Positions 1 through 10,519 are shown, counted from the stretch's first letter. The stretch: 64,000 nt of DNA from Marinomonas alcarazii (GCF_003208215.1 NZ_QKLW01000002.1:586573-650572); one strand, 5' to 3'. Numbers and translations: made by a program. The notes: generated by a model from the letters alone, not told the origin.

Positions 1-1
1 G

Positions 2-1048
2 GGTGCGCCAGACGAAATCCTCTACGTCAGTAAACCTCACATTGGTACTTTCAAACTGGTGGCCATGGTCGAAAAAATGCGTGCACAGATTATTGAGCTT
101 GGCGGTGAAATTCGTTTTAGCTGCCGTGTAGATGATCTGCATATTGAAGATGGTCAGATTACTGGTGTGACACTTGCTGATGGTGAGCAACTGCACTCTA
201 AACACATTGCCATCGCTATTGGGCACAGTGCTCGCGACACATTCGAAATGCTTCACAACAAAGGCGTATATATCGAAGCCAAACCTTTCTCTGTTGGCTT
301 TCGTATTGAACATGAGCAATCCGCTATCGATAAAGCACGCTTTGGCCCAAATGCTGGCAATGAGATTCTTGGTGCAGCAGATTACAAACTGGTTCACCAC
401 TGTAAAAATGGCCGTTCTGTTTACAGTTTTTGCATGTGTCCTGGCGGCACTGTGGTTGCTGCGACGTCGGAAGAGAATCGCGTTGTGACCAACGGTATGA
501 GCCAATATTCTCGTAACGAACGCAATGCAAACAGTGCCATTGTCGTAGGCATTGATCCTTCTGATTACCCTGGCGGCCCACTTGCTGGCATTGAATTCCA
601 ACGCAAGTTAGAAAGCTTGGCTTATGAATTGGGTGGAAGCAACTACGATGCGCCAGCACAAACCGTTGGCGCCTTTTTACGGAATGAAACACCTGAAAAA
701 TTGGGTACGGTCGAGCCGTCTTTTAAACCAGGCATTAAATTAACAAACTTAGCCGATGCCTTACCTGACTTTTGTATTGAAGCGATACGTGAAGCGATTC
801 CAGCCTTCAATAAGAAAATTCGTGGTTTCGCATTTGACGATGCATTATTGACTGGCGTAGAAACTCGTACCTCTGCACCAATCAACATCAAACGCGATAG
901 CGAAAGCCTAGAAAGCATTAACACCAAAGGCTTATATCCAGCCGGTGAAGGCGCAGGCTATGCTGGCGGTATCATGTCGGCAGCGATCGACGGCATCAAA
1001 ATCGCCGAAGCCATGGCATTAAGCATTAACGCAAAAGCTTCGGCGTAA
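2..1048 (+). CDS. FAD-dependent dehydrogenase, COG2509 type (5' end outside window)
   Basis: The reading frame is open from base 2, so the N terminus and the FAD-binding Rossmann motif lie upstream of the window; GTG at 59 or ATG at 65 would be internal residues. The visible part begins in a conserved stretch (YVSKPHIGTFKL) typical of COG2509 uncharacterised NAD(P)/FAD-dependent dehydrogenases. It continues through IAIGHSARDTFEML and a Cys-containing segment (YSFCMCPGG), and ends with the C-terminal FAD-contact motif PAGEGAGYAGGIMSAA. The family is a cytosolic flavoprotein whose substrate is not established. A convergent gene follows, separated by a strong hairpin. Family assignment is confident; function is not. 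Confidence 0.82.
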   Translation, partial: GAPDEILYVSKPHIGTFKLVAMVEKMRAQIIELGGEIRFSCRVDDLHIEDGQITGVTLADGEQLHSKHIAIAIGHSARDTFEMLHNKGVYIEAKPFSVGFRIEHEQSAIDKARFGPNAGNEILGAADYKLVHHCKNGRSVYSFCMCPGGTVVAATSEENRVVTNGMSQYSRNERNANSAIVVGIDPSDYPGGPLAGIEFQRKLESLAYELGGSNYDAPAQTVGAFLRNETPEKLGTVEPSFKPGIKLTNLADALPDFCIEAIREAIPAFNKKIRGFAFDDALLTGVETRTSAPINIKRDSESLESINTKGLYPAGEGAGYAGGIMSAAIDGIKIAEAMALSINAKASA

Positions 1049-1054
1049 AACAAA

Positions 1055-1086
1055 AATGGGAATGCAGATTTCTCTGCATTCCCATT
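1055..1086 (-). terminator. Perfect 14-bp stem, 4-nt loop; terminator between convergent genes
   Basis: Arms AATGGGAATGCAGA and its exact complement enclose a 4-nt loop. Reading the minus strand, the stem is followed by TTTTTG and then TTTT, so it is a good intrinsic terminator for the leftward gene ending at 1110. On the plus strand no T-run follows, so termination of the rightward gene is less certain. Confidence 0.75.
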
Positions 1087-1109
1087 ACCTATTGCGATAT
1101 CTATATAGG

Positions 1110-1790
1110 TTAAATCACATCAAAACAAATCAGCTTATCACCCTGATGGGTAACACAATTCTCACCTAAAGAATCCGCGACAGCCACTAGTCCATTCAGG
1201 GTTCCAGTAATAAAAAAGTAGTCTTTATTACCATAACCACGTTGAACGCACTGAAGTATCCCTTGCGTTACGATATCTTTTTTCTCAGCCACGAGTGCAT
1301 CTATGTCAGCTGAAAAAGTGTAGTCATTGCTACCACCTTCAAACGTCAAGCTTGCGCCAACCGCTTTAGAGGAAACAAAAACACCGTAGTTAAAATAAAA
1401 GTCGCAGGCCGAATGATTTGAGGGATGAATCTCACCGCGAATCAGTTCCACCGCAGCCAAGGGATCCAGTGATGCAACAAGATTTTCGACGCTATCCACC
1501 GTATCAGGAACGGCTATTTGAAAACACACTTCTAGCTCTGTACCACGAATCGCTTGGTGAGAAATTTTCTCTCCCATGCAAGAAAATACTTGGAAATCAA
1601 AAATGGGTGAAAGAATAATCACCCCGTCCTTGTTAACTATCTTCCAGCCAGCGATGGTGGCGCCCTTAGCAACGATCTGCGCAATTAACGCATCCTGCGC
1701 CTTACATACGTCATCAAAATGGCTTGTTAATGACAAGCCATTTTGATGCTCAAAACCTTTAACTATCTGAGAATATTCTTCGAAATTCAT
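1110..1790 (-). CDS. Hydratase/decarboxylase-like protein (FAH superfamily, MhpD-like), divergent
   Basis: A 226-residue cytosolic protein with no signal peptide. The sequence resembles 2-keto-4-pentenoate hydratases: GWKIV near residue 48, SPIFDFQVF near residue 61, an E-x-E pair (TELEVCF) followed by AVELIRGEI about 40 residues later. In the family these acidic residues bind the divalent metal. The protein is slightly shorter than typical members (about 260) and the rest of the core is strongly diverged, so substrate and even activity are uncertain. No catabolic genes lie next to it, which argues against a meta-cleavage pathway role. The gene ends at a strong terminator. Confidence 0.5.
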   Translation of the reverse strand: MNFEEYSQIVKGFEHQNGLSLTSHFDDVCKAQDALIAQIVAKGATIAGWKIVNKDGVIILSPIFDFQVFSCMGEKISHQAIRGTELEVCFQIAVPDTVDSVENLVASLDPLAAVELIRGEIHPSNHSACDFYFNYGVFVSSKAVGASLTFEGGSNDYTFSADIDALVAEKKDIVTQGILQCVQRGYGNKDYFFITGTLNGLVAVADSLGENCVTHQGDKLICFDVI

Positions 1791-1880
1791 ACAATGACAA
1801 CTTTAAAATAAACGGTAAAACATGAGTTCAGAGCAGCTTCAATTCACTGCTTGTCTTCCCGAACATCATTTGGCTCTCAA

Positions 1881-2558
1881 TTAATTTACGCTAAACGTTT
1901 GTCCATTGTATTGAGTCAGCAAGCAGTCTCCGCCCTTTTCTTTTAGCATCATGCAAAAATCCGAACTAAACGACTTACTATTAAATGGCCCTACTTTGAC
2001 TTGATACATCATTCGACCATTCACCTCTTTTTCATTAATTAGAGGAGTTAAACCTTGAAACGACGTAGGAGATTTTTTTTGCATAGCTTGCCAGCCAGTA
2101 ATAGCGTCTTCTTTTTTAAGATAAGCGGCAACCTGAACACCGTATTCTGATTTAGACGTCGCTACTGGTGCCGAAGCGACCGGAGCGGAAACAACAGGGG
2201 CAGCAGAACTTTCCATGGCAACGCTTGTCGTCATGCCGGTGTCATCTGTCTCTGAAGTGGGCGTTACTGCTGGGGCCACATTCACAGCGGCCATGCTTTG
2301 ATCCGAAACGAGGTTTTCTTTAGGTTTAACCTCTTCCATGTCACCGGCATTCCCTTGTTTCAATGCCGCAAGTTCCGCTTCTAAGGCATCGATTCGATCT
2401 AATTTAGGTTGAATTGCCTGCCATTGCTCGTCATGAGCAATTACCTTATCTTGTAAGTCGTTATATGCCATGAAAGTGTTCTTTTCATCCACTGATGAGC
2501 AAGCACCAAGCGACAAGCCGGCAATAGCAACAACAAGTATTTTTTGGGATGTTTCCAT
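1881..2558 (-). CDS. SPOR-domain lipoprotein
   Basis: A secreted lipoprotein: a hydrophobic N-terminal signal ends in the lipobox LGAC, giving an acylated Cys. A short coiled-coil-like stretch (residues about 30-70) and a Ser/Ala/Val/Pro-rich linker lead to a C-terminal SPOR domain of about 75 residues (EYGVQVAAYLKKEDA...MYQVKVGPF). SPOR domains bind denuded septal peptidoglycan, so a periplasmic cell-envelope or division role is likely. The start at 2558 is preferred over an in-frame ATG at 2573 because GGAG lies 9 nt upstream of the former and the latter has no ribosome site; it also gives a normal-length signal peptide. Exact partner unknown. Confidence 0.78.
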   Translation of the reverse strand: METSQKILVVAIAGLSLGACSSVDEKNTFMAYNDLQDKVIAHDEQWQAIQPKLDRIDALEAELAALKQGNAGDMEEVKPKENLVSDQSMAAVNVAPAVTPTSETDDTGMTTSVAMESSAAPVVSAPVASAPVATSKSEYGVQVAAYLKKEDAITGWQAMQKKSPTSFQGLTPLINEKEVNGRMMYQVKVGPFNSKSFSSDFCMMLKEKGGDCLLTQYNGQTFSVN

Positions 2559-2627
2559 AATTCTATTCTCCATGTACTTTATTTAGGCTTTCGCTTACGT
2601 TCACCTGAATAATCCAGTTATGAATTA

Positions 2628-3059
2628 TCAGGCAAACAGTAAGTGTTGACCCCACAAAACTAAGGCATAACGAGCTGCTTTGCCAATAAAAACCAAGGGT
2701 AAAAAATACCAAATAGGCGTTCTTAACACACCTGATACTAATGCAATCCCATCACCCACAATAGGAAGCCAAGTAAACAATAAACTAACCATGCCATAAC
2801 GATTGAAAAAATGCTCGGCTTTCTGACGAGAGGCGGCACTTATTGGGAACCACTTAGCCCCTTCAAAACGAATTAAATAACGCCCAATTAACCAGTTAGT
2901 TAAGCCACCTAAGGTATTACCTAGACTGGCTACCCCCCATAATAGGAATATGGATAAAGTCGCATCACTAGCATAATAAAGTAATATCCCTTCTGATCCC
3001 ATAGGCAAAATCGTTGCCGAAAAAAAGGATACGAGAAATACCGATAAGTAACTCCACAC
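2628..3059 (-). CDS. yqaA: YqaA family inner-membrane protein (VTT/SNARE-associated fold)
   Basis: A 143-residue membrane protein with several hydrophobic segments. Hallmarks of COG1238/YqaA are visible: SATILPMGSEGILL near the N terminus, SLGNTLGGLTNWLIGRY, the central RYGMVSLLFTWLPIVGDGIALVSGV and the terminal GKAARYALVLWG. Length matches E. coli YqaA (about 142). The family belongs to the DedA/VTT group; members are implicated in lipid or small-molecule transport, but YqaA itself has no established function. The start codon is GTG with only a weak ribosome site, but it is required to keep the first membrane segment. Confidence 0.75.
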   Translation of the reverse strand: MWSYLSVFLVSFFSATILPMGSEGILLYYASDATLSIFLLWGVASLGNTLGGLTNWLIGRYLIRFEGAKWFPISAASRQKAEHFFNRYGMVSLLFTWLPIVGDGIALVSGVLRTPIWYFLPLVFIGKAARYALVLWGQHLLFA

Positions 3060-3286
3060 AATATTGCCAACCTAATCTCTTAATTGAAAATTACTTTCTA
3101 AATAACAAAATATTGATCCAGCTCAATTTTATTGACTAGGCAATTTGCATAAAAACATCTAGTCTGTGGAAAATGTTTTTACGTGTTTATCTATTCAATT
3201 CATTCCCTAAATGAGCAGAAACTGTATCTGAGCTCTGGTTCGGTCTACTAAAACTAATCTAAATATTTCACCTATTCGGAGCAGGC

Positions 3287-4903
3287 ATGCTGGAACGTGT
3301 TAATGATATCAAAATTCGCTATAAGCTATGGGCAATTATTGGCTTAATGTCTATGGGAACAGCCGCTCTTATTCTTGTTTCACTCACGTCCTTGTTTAAC
3401 AGTCATGTGGATGCTCGTAAAGATCGAACTCAAGATATATTAAAAATCGTCAACACCACCATACAGCCGTTTTATGAAAAACAACAATCAGGTGAACTCA
3501 CAGAAAGTCAGGCTAAGCAACAAGCCTTGACGCTATTGTCATCCATTAGATATGGAGACCAGCAAAGCCTTTGGATAATGGATCAAGGTAGCCAATTACT
3601 TCTAAGCTCACCTGCATCCTATAACAACACAACACCGCCAACCAGTTTGCAAAATGCACTAAAAAGATCGGCATCCACCCTAGCGACCAACCGCTATCAA
3701 CCAGTCGAGTTTGAGTACCAAGGCAATAACAGTGTTACACATAAAATGATCGCCACAGCGTCAACTTTTGCCCCATGGAAAATAACCATTATTGCGACCA
3801 CGTCGCTGAACGCTGTCATAGATTTCTTTCTGCTTGCTTTGGTGGATTATGGCATTCTTGTGGGTGTATTAACGGTAGTGGTTGGAGGCTCAGCTCTTTA
3901 CATTATTCACCTAGTCACAAGTCGCGTAACATCACTCTGTAAAACGATGACATCGGTACAACATTCTGGAGATTTGACACAACGAGTCGAGTTTACCGGC
4001 AAGGATGAAATGGGAGAAATGGCTCATGCCTTTAACAGCATGATGAGCGATTTCCAATCCATAGTTCGTAACGTTAGCCACTCCAGTGAAACCCTAGACA
4101 GTATTGTTGACCAAACTAATAAATCGACCACCAAAACCGCCCAAGGCGTTACTAAACAGCTATCGAATACAGGTCAAGCAACAGAGTTAATGCAAAGTGT
4201 GATGACCTCAGTAGAAGATACCCTTTCTATTGCAGAGCGCGCTAATACCACTACCCAAGAGCTTGGCCAACATTCTAAACAAGGTCTTGGCGTAATGAAC
4301 AAAGCAAACCAAGACATACAGCAGCTGTCTGTGGAAGTGGGTGAAGCGGCATTACAAATCCAAAAATTAAGAGAAGACGTGACCCATATTAGCGATCGAT
4401 TGGGCATTATTAGCGAAGTGGCTGATCAAACAAATTTACTGGCTCTTAACGCTGCCATTGAAGCGGCTCGCGCCGGCGAGCAAGGCCGAGGATTTGCTGT
4501 CGTAGCAGACGAAGTACGCCAACTTGCACAGCGTTCACAATTGGCCGCAACAGAAATTGGCGGCTTAATAGAGCAACTGACTCAGCAAACACTGGATACA
4601 GTGAAAGTCATGGAATCTGCTCGCAATACCGCAAACCAAGGCGCAGAGCAAACTTCTCAGGCTGGGCAGGCGTTTTCTGAAATTGCCAATGGCGTATTGT
4701 CTATTTCTAAACTCAATGGCGACATAAGCCAAGCGGCTGAGCGTCAATTTGAATCTTCGCAAACCGTGCATCAGACACTCGAGAATATCGCCATTATCTG
4801 TGAAGACACCAACCACAACTCAAAAGACATTCAAGCATCCGTTAATAACCTGCAACAATGTGCCAGTCAGCTTCGACAACTTGTTCATCAGTTCAGTACC
4901 TAA
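3287..4903 (+). CDS. Methyl-accepting chemotaxis protein with periplasmic Cache domain
   Basis: A 538-residue chemoreceptor. The order is: transmembrane helix (about 13-34), periplasmic single-Cache region (about 40-178, with [12 protein letters not shown]), second transmembrane helix (about 180-205), HAMP linker, and a long cytoplasmic signalling domain. The conserved hairpin tip ([20 protein letters not shown]) is at about 381-400. It senses an unknown small ligand in the periplasm and controls CheA/CheW. GGAG upstream supports the start. It stands alone as a transcription unit; no che genes are nearby, as is usual for dispersed receptors. Ligand cannot be inferred. Confidence 0.9.
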   Translation: MLERVNDIKIRYKLWAIIGLMSMGTAALILVSLTSLFNSHVDARKDRTQDILKIVNTTIQPFYEKQQSGELTESQAKQQALTLLSSIRYGDQQSLWIMDQGSQLLLSSPASYNNTTPPTSLQNALKRSASTLATNRYQPVEFEYQGNNSVTHKMIATASTFAPWKITIIATTSLNAVIDFFLLALVDYGILVGVLTVVVGGSALYIIHLVTSRVTSLCKTMTSVQHSGDLTQRVEFTGKDEMGEMAHAFNSMMSDFQSIVRNVSHSSETLDSIVDQTNKSTTKTAQGVTKQLSNTGQATELMQSVMTSVEDTLSIAERANTTTQELGQHSKQGLGVMNKANQDIQQLSVEVGEAALQIQKLREDVTHISDRLGIISEVADQTNLLALNAAIEAARAGEQGRGFAVVADEVRQLAQRSQLAATEIGGLIEQLTQQTLDTVKVMESARNTANQGAEQTSQAGQAFSEIANGVLSISKLNGDISQAAERQFESSQTVHQTLENIAIICEDTNHNSKDIQASVNNLQQCASQLRQLVHQFST

Positions 4904-5125
4904 AATGAGTCACTGCCTTGAGTTGTTGCTCTGATATCGTGCATAGAAATAGGATTTCGTTAAAATCACCACTTTTTTATACGCTATGTAAAAAAGAAGT
5001 CTTTTTACTGCTTTAACTTATTGGTGAGTCAGATTAAGTTTGGGTATAGTGATTTAAACCGAATCCATTCACAACGCTTGGATTGGGTAACAGGTCTTTA
5101 ACGATACGTTTTTGAAGGATCGAAC

Positions 5126-8100
5126 ATGGCGTCTGACAACCAAGATAAGCTAGATTCTCTATATCAACATATTCAAGCGGTCATCTTATCCCGCCAGCAT
5201 CCTGTCACAGGGCTCTTTCCAGCAAGTACTAGCATTAATAATCACGGCAACTATACCGATGCTTGGGTGCGAGATAACGTTTACAGCATTCAGGCAGTCT
5301 GGGCTTTACATCTAGCCTATAAACGCGCCTCTAACCCACATAAACGCGCGCATGAACTTGAATTTGCCTGTGTAAAAATGATGCGTGGCTTGCTATTCGC
5401 CATGATGCGTCAATCCCACAAAGTAGAGGCGTTCAAACACAGCCTTGATCCCAAAGATGCTTTACACGCCAAGTACGATACAAAAACAGGTTTAGAAGCC
5501 GTTGCAGACGATGCCTGGGGGCATTTGCAAATTGATGCCACCAGCTTTTATTTGCTGATGCTTGCCCAAATGACTAAAGCAGGCAGCAAACTTATCTTTT
5601 CACGCGATGAGTTTAATTTCATTCAAAACCTTATCTACTATATTTCCCGTACCTATCGAACCCCAGATTACGGCATTTGGGAGCGAGGAAATAAAGTAAA
5701 CAACGGCAAAGCAGAAATAAACGCCAGCTCGGTTGGCATGGCAAAAGCCGCTATGGAAGCGATGGATGGATTGAATCTGTTTGGTAACGATGGTCCGGAA
5801 TGGGCTGTGGTTCACTCTTTTGCCGATGCGGTTGCTCGAGCTGGCTCAGTACTCCAATCTCTATTACCAAAAGAGTCACGTTCTAAAGAAGTCGACAGCG
5901 CCATTCTCAGCATTATTGGCTTCCCCGCTTTTGCTGTAAACGATGAAAAACTCACCCGCCGCACACGCAAAGAAATCATTAATAAACTGGGTGGTGAATA
6001 CGGTTGTAAACGCTTCTTGCTAGATGGGCACCAATCCGAATTGGAAGACCAAAGCCGTATTTATTATGAACACGATGAGCTGATTAATTTCGAGCATATC
6101 GAATCAGAATGGCCGCTATTCTTTACTTACCTTTATATTGACCGTTTGTTTGCCAGAGACTGGGAAAGCGCCAACTTCTACCGTCATAAGCTTGAGTCTC
6201 TCATGGTCGAAAAAGACGGCCAAATGCTGCTTCCTGAACTGTATTATGTACCACAAGAAAGTATTTTAGCGGAGAAAGAAAAACCGGGGTCACAAAAACG
6301 CTTACCCAATGACAACTTGCCCTTAGTATGGGCGCAAAGCCTGTTTCTAGTGGGTAAAATGCTTGATGAAGAGTTGATAACTACGGATGACCTAGACCCG
6401 CTTGGGCTTCATCGTATTCAATATCGCCCAAACAAAGTCACCACATCTATGGTGATATTGGCGCAAAATGACAAAGTAAAACAAAAGCTACTGAACGCGG
6501 GTTGTCTATGCCAAACACTGGAGGATATTGCCCCACTTAAAGCCATCAGTGCAGATCAGTTAGTTGAAACCTATCAACACCTTGGCGACTCTGAGGCGCT
6601 AGGTTTAACCGGTCGTCCCAATCGCGCATTAAATAGTTTGGCCACGTCTCAGGCATTTAATATCGATGGGGAAAGCTACTTATGTCTGTCTTGGATTCAG
6701 AACGAAGACAAAGACTACCGAAAAGTGGACCCAGCTCTTTTTCAAGCGCATATTCGTAACGAGCTTAAGATCATTGCCGAGCATTGGTATTACCAAGCCA
6801 ATGCGGTTTTCAGCATACTCATAGACGAAGCTATGAGTGATATGCAAGGCAGCGATGAACTGTTTGAATTCATCCGTTTATTACAAAAACGAGAACATGA
6901 AGAGTTTCGTGTTATTCCGCAATCCGCTAAGAATGCGTTCAAGTCAGGCAACCGTCGATCCATTATTATTAATGCCACTAACCAGCAATCCTTATCTGCA
7001 AAATTGCCGGTTCATGGTTCGCCTTGGCCGTTATCAGACAAGCCCAAACCTTACGATGCCGCCGAAATAAAAACAGCCGAAACCAATACGCTATTGGCAA
7101 GATTGACTGACACTCCAAGTATGGCAGAGGCAATTGATTGTCTTATGGAATTGGGCGCTCGCAGGGCCTTGATGAATACCATACCTAATTCCAACCCTGC
7201 TGCTACCGCCTATAAAGTCTTAAATAGTGTTTATTTTCAAGCACTTCTTGCCGAAGACTGGCACTCAGCTCGACGCTTGTATTCTTTGGTTCTTAAACCT
7301 TCCACAGACTTGGCCACGTATATTGCGGATATTACCGTTCGACAGCGTTTACTGGTCATCGGAGAAACGCCTGAAACCGAGCTAGACATCAGTTCACCGC
7401 TGCATCAAGACGTTATTTTAGACATGCTAAAAAGCGTCTCATCGTCCCCTATTGGCTTAGTGATTTGTCATGAACTGGTGGCGATCGCTGGGACCTTAAT
7501 TAAGGTTCATCCAGAGTTTTTCTCTGGTGTGCGCACAATCCGTATTCACAATTTAGCGATGCTTTGCGCTCGGCAATTTGACCCTGAAGACGACGCGCCT
7601 GTTTTTGACACTTTATCAAAGGTTTCCCCAAGCGAGCTTTACGAAGCCCTCAAACAAGTGTTACAACAAAAGCACGATGAATTCGCACATGTCGCCAATA
7701 CCATGCGTTATCACAATACGACCGATGCGCAGAGTAAAATGAAAGATGTGGATTGGTTCGATTGGCGCTCAGAACAAGGCATGATTACCAAGTTACCAGA
7801 ATCCATGCTGTTGCAACTCTGGGAAAGTTTAAGTAATGCCAATACGATCGTCTTTGGTGATGTGCAAAGTAACACCGCGCTAGACTGTAAACGCACTCTA
7901 AGCTCAATGACTCCCGGTGAAGACACCTTCGCCCTTTTAATAGAAACACTGACGTCCGATATTCATCCGAGCTGGTATAAGAGTCTTATTTTTGAAGGTC
8001 TGTATGCCTTCATACGATTCTGCCAGCAACATAAAAATTGTAAATTTGAGCAAGAAATAAACTTACCGGTTCTTGTTTCCCAAGCCGCTCTGGATCATGC

Positions 8101-8251
8101 CAAGCAACACCAAGCAGAACATCCAGAGGACAGCAGGGTCGAGGCGGCTCTAGATGAGTTCGCACAAATAACACCGAACAAAGTAAACCAATATTTGCGT
8201 TGGGCAGTGAGCAAGCTTCACAGTCATCAGCACCAACACTCATCGAGTTAA
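5126..8251 (+). CDS. Phosphorylase-kinase alpha/beta-like GH15-fold protein
   Basis: A 1041-residue protein with an N-terminal (alpha/alpha)6 GH15-like domain. Blocks strikingly like metazoan phosphorylase kinase alpha/beta subunits are visible: PVTGLFPA (26-33), AWVRDNVYS (46-54), VKMMRGLL (83-90), KYDTKTGLE, WGHLQIDA (131-138), YRTPDYGIWERG (177-188) and NASSVGMAKAA (199-209). A C-terminal part (TLSSMTPGEDTF onward) resembles the C-terminal domain of the same subunits. E186 in WERG sits where GH15 enzymes keep a catalytic acid, but hydrolase activity is not assured. It is the first gene of an operon with glgB (26-nt gap) and glgX, so a role in glycogen handling, binding or regulation is inferred. 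AAGGA precedes the start. Confidence 0.82.
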   Translation: MASDNQDKLDSLYQHIQAVILSRQHPVTGLFPASTSINNHGNYTDAWVRDNVYSIQAVWALHLAYKRASNPHKRAHELEFACVKMMRGLLFAMMRQSHKVEAFKHSLDPKDALHAKYDTKTGLEAVADDAWGHLQIDATSFYLLMLAQMTKAGSKLIFSRDEFNFIQNLIYYISRTYRTPDYGIWERGNKVNNGKAEINASSVGMAKAAMEAMDGLNLFGNDGPEWAVVHSFADAVARAGSVLQSLLPKESRSKEVDSAILSIIGFPAFAVNDEKLTRRTRKEIINKLGGEYGCKRFLLDGHQSELEDQSRIYYEHDELINFEHIESEWPLFFTYLYIDRLFARDWESANFYRHKLESLMVEKDGQMLLPELYYVPQESILAEKEKPGSQKRLPNDNLPLVWAQSLFLVGKMLDEELITTDDLDPLGLHRIQYRPNKVTTSMVILAQNDKVKQKLLNAGCLCQTLEDIAPLKAISADQLVETYQHLGDSEALGLTGRPNRALNSLATSQAFNIDGESYLCLSWIQNEDKDYRKVDPALFQAHIRNELKIIAEHWYYQANAVFSILIDEAMSDMQGSDELFEFIRLLQKREHEEFRVIPQSAKNAFKSGNRRSIIINATNQQSLSAKLPVHGSPWPLSDKPKPYDAAEIKTAETNTLLARLTDTPSMAEAIDCLMELGARRALMNTIPNSNPAATAYKVLNSVYFQALLAEDWHSARRLYSLVLKPSTDLATYIADITVRQRLLVIGETPETELDISSPLHQDVILDMLKSVSSSPIGLVICHELVAIAGTLIKVHPEFFSGVRTIRIHNLAMLCARQFDPEDDAPVFDTLSKVSPSELYEALKQVLQQKHDEFAHVANTMRYHNTTDAQSKMKDVDWFDWRSEQGMITKLPESMLLQLWESLSNANTIVFGDVQSNTALDCKRTLSSMTPGEDTFALLIETLTSDIHPSWYKSLIFEGLYAFIRFCQQHKNCKFEQEINLPVLVSQAALDHAKQHQAEHPEDSRVEAALDEFAQITPNKVNQYLRWAVSKLHSHQHQHSSS

Positions 8252-8277
8252 TACGCTCACTCTTGCTGGAGAAGTGA

Positions 8278-10473
8278 ATGGATCTAATCAAAAACGCCCT
8301 AACAAATGATGTACTGAACACTCGATGTTCAGACCCATTTGGCTGTTTGGGACTACAAGAGACGCCTTCTAAGAAAGGTTTATCGTTAATCGTCTGGCAG
8401 CCAGAAGCCGCCTCTATACGAGTATTGGCTATCGATTCAGACAAAGAGCTTGCCAAAATGAGCGAGACCGATAATCAAGGCCTCTTTCTGGCTGAATGGC
8501 CAAAAACCACCACACGCTTTCATTATCGTCTCGAAATCACCTACAAAGATGGCAGCGTATACACCCTCGTTGATCCTTATCAATTTCCTAACACCACCTT
8601 TGTAGACCCAGAACACCATCAAGCCAGCTTATACAAAAGCCAAGGTGCTATTCGTGCTGGCGCTAAAGTGAATGACCAAATTACTATCCAAGGAACACGG
8701 TTTGCCGTTTATGCTCCTGCAGCGCGCTCAGTCTCTGTGGTGGGGGACTTTAATGCTTGGGATGGTCGAATTCATCCAATGTCGAGTAATGGCGATGGTG
8801 TGTGGCGCTTATTTATTCCTGATGTGAACCATGGCGCTCGCTACAAATTCGAAATTCGCTCCAAAAACGGTGACGTTCTTCCTCATCGTAGTGACCCTTA
8901 TGCACAACGTATCGAACAGTTTCCATCGTTTGCCAGCGTCACTTGCTTTGATGATAAGCACGTTTGGCAAGATCAAGCTTGGGTAAACCGTAAAATTGAA
9001 GACATTTACGAAAAACCCATGAGTATCTATGAGCTGCACATTGGTTCATGGCGTCGCAGTGGCGACAATCAGCCGCTGACGTATCTTGAAATCAAAGACC
9101 AACTGGTGCCTTATGTTAAAGAAATGGGCTATACCCATGTTGAGCTTTTACCGATTACTGAATACCCATTTGATGGTTCATGGGGCTATCAGCCCGTCGG
9201 TTTGTACGCGGTTACCTCTCGATTTGGTACACCTGAAGACTTTAAAGCCCTAGTCGATGCGCTGCACCAAGCCAATATCGGTGTGATTATGGACTGGGTT
9301 CCCGCTCATTTTCCTGCCGATAGCCACGGTTTGGCGAACTTTGATGGCTCCAAACAATACGAATACCCAGACCCTAAAAAAGGCTGGCACCCTGAATGGA
9401 ACTCTTTAATTTACGATTTTGGCAAAGACCATGTAGTGAATTATCTCATCAGTAATGCCGTGTACTGGCTTGAGGAATTCCATATTGATGGCTTACGTGT
9501 CGATGCCGTTGCATCCATGCTTTATCTCGACTATTCCCGTGAAGACGGCGAATGGATTCCAAACAAAGACGGTGGTAACCACAATTACGAAGCCATTGAT
9601 TTTTTACGCCGTTTAAATGAGACCGTGTATTTAAATCATCCTCGCTGCTTTACCGTAGCTGAAGAATCCACAGCGTTTCCGGGTGTCTCTAAGCCTACTT
9701 ATATGAATGGATTAGGTTTTGGCTTTAAATGGAATATGGGCTGGATGAACGACTCTCTTACCTATATAAAAAGAGACCCAATTTATCGTCAACACCATCA
9801 AGGCGAGCTCAGCTTTAGTATGGTTTATGCCTACGATGAACAGTTTGTTTTGCCTATTTCTCACGATGAAGTCGTCCATGGTAAGGGGTCGATGATTGCA
9901 AAAATGCCCGGCGATGCTTGGCAAAAGTTCGCCAACTTGCGCGCTTTTTCGGCTTATATGTATTTTCACCCAGGCAAAAAGCTCAATTTTATGGGGAATG
10001 AATTCGCTCAAGGCCAAGAATGGAGCCATGAACGCTCTTTGGATTGGCACTTGTTGGATATTGATTTTCATAAAGCCCAACAAACCTTGTCGAAAGACTT
10101 GAACCACTTGTACCAAAATGAGCCAAGCCTACAGTACGATCACTCTCACCACGGTTTCGAGTGGATCAGCTACGACGACAGTGCCAACAGTATTTTAGCC
10201 TTTGCTCGTAAAGCAAAAGACAGTGAAGAGCATACTGTTGCTATCATTAACTTTACCCCGACCCCACATGGTAACTACCGTATTGGCGTTCCTAGAGCTG
10301 GTCGCTATCAAGTTATTATGGATACTGATGATACGCACTACACTGGCAGTGGTTATGCTCAAATTAAAGAGTACAACACCGAGTTTTCTGTTAGCCACGG
10401 TCGTGATCAAAGCATTGAGCTGCAAGTACCACCACTTTCTGGCGTACTGTTAAAATGGCTGGGCGAATCGTAA
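8278..10473 (+). CDS. glgB: 1,4-alpha-glucan branching enzyme
   Basis: A GH13 glycogen branching enzyme of 731 residues, the normal length. It cuts alpha-1,4 chains and re-attaches them as alpha-1,6 branches. The order is: N-terminal CBM48-type modules (first about 230 residues, including YAPAARSVSVVGDFNAWDG), (beta/alpha)8 catalytic barrel and C-terminal beta domain. Catalytic residues are intact: D409 in GLRVDAV, E462 in AEEST and D530 in SHDEVVHGK, matching the E. coli triad spacing. A GGAG ribosome site lies just before the start. Second gene of the operon, between the phosphorylase-kinase-like protein and glgX. Synthase, pyrophosphorylase and phosphorylase genes are not in the window. 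Confidence 0.96.
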   Translation: MDLIKNALTNDVLNTRCSDPFGCLGLQETPSKKGLSLIVWQPEAASIRVLAIDSDKELAKMSETDNQGLFLAEWPKTTTRFHYRLEITYKDGSVYTLVDPYQFPNTTFVDPEHHQASLYKSQGAIRAGAKVNDQITIQGTRFAVYAPAARSVSVVGDFNAWDGRIHPMSSNGDGVWRLFIPDVNHGARYKFEIRSKNGDVLPHRSDPYAQRIEQFPSFASVTCFDDKHVWQDQAWVNRKIEDIYEKPMSIYELHIGSWRRSGDNQPLTYLEIKDQLVPYVKEMGYTHVELLPITEYPFDGSWGYQPVGLYAVTSRFGTPEDFKALVDALHQANIGVIMDWVPAHFPADSHGLANFDGSKQYEYPDPKKGWHPEWNSLIYDFGKDHVVNYLISNAVYWLEEFHIDGLRVDAVASMLYLDYSREDGEWIPNKDGGNHNYEAIDFLRRLNETVYLNHPRCFTVAEESTAFPGVSKPTYMNGLGFGFKWNMGWMNDSLTYIKRDPIYRQHHQGELSFSMVYAYDEQFVLPISHDEVVHGKGSMIAKMPGDAWQKFANLRAFSAYMYFHPGKKLNFMGNEFAQGQEWSHERSLDWHLLDIDFHKAQQTLSKDLNHLYQNEPSLQYDHSHHGFEWISYDDSANSILAFARKAKDSEEHTVAIINFTPTPHGNYRIGVPRAGRYQVIMDTDDTHYTGSGYAQIKEYNTEFSVSHGRDQSIELQVPPLSGVLLKWLGES

Positions 10474-10519
10474 AAGCAACACCAAGCAACCGTAACCCAA
10501 ATAGCATCTAGAGGTCTTC

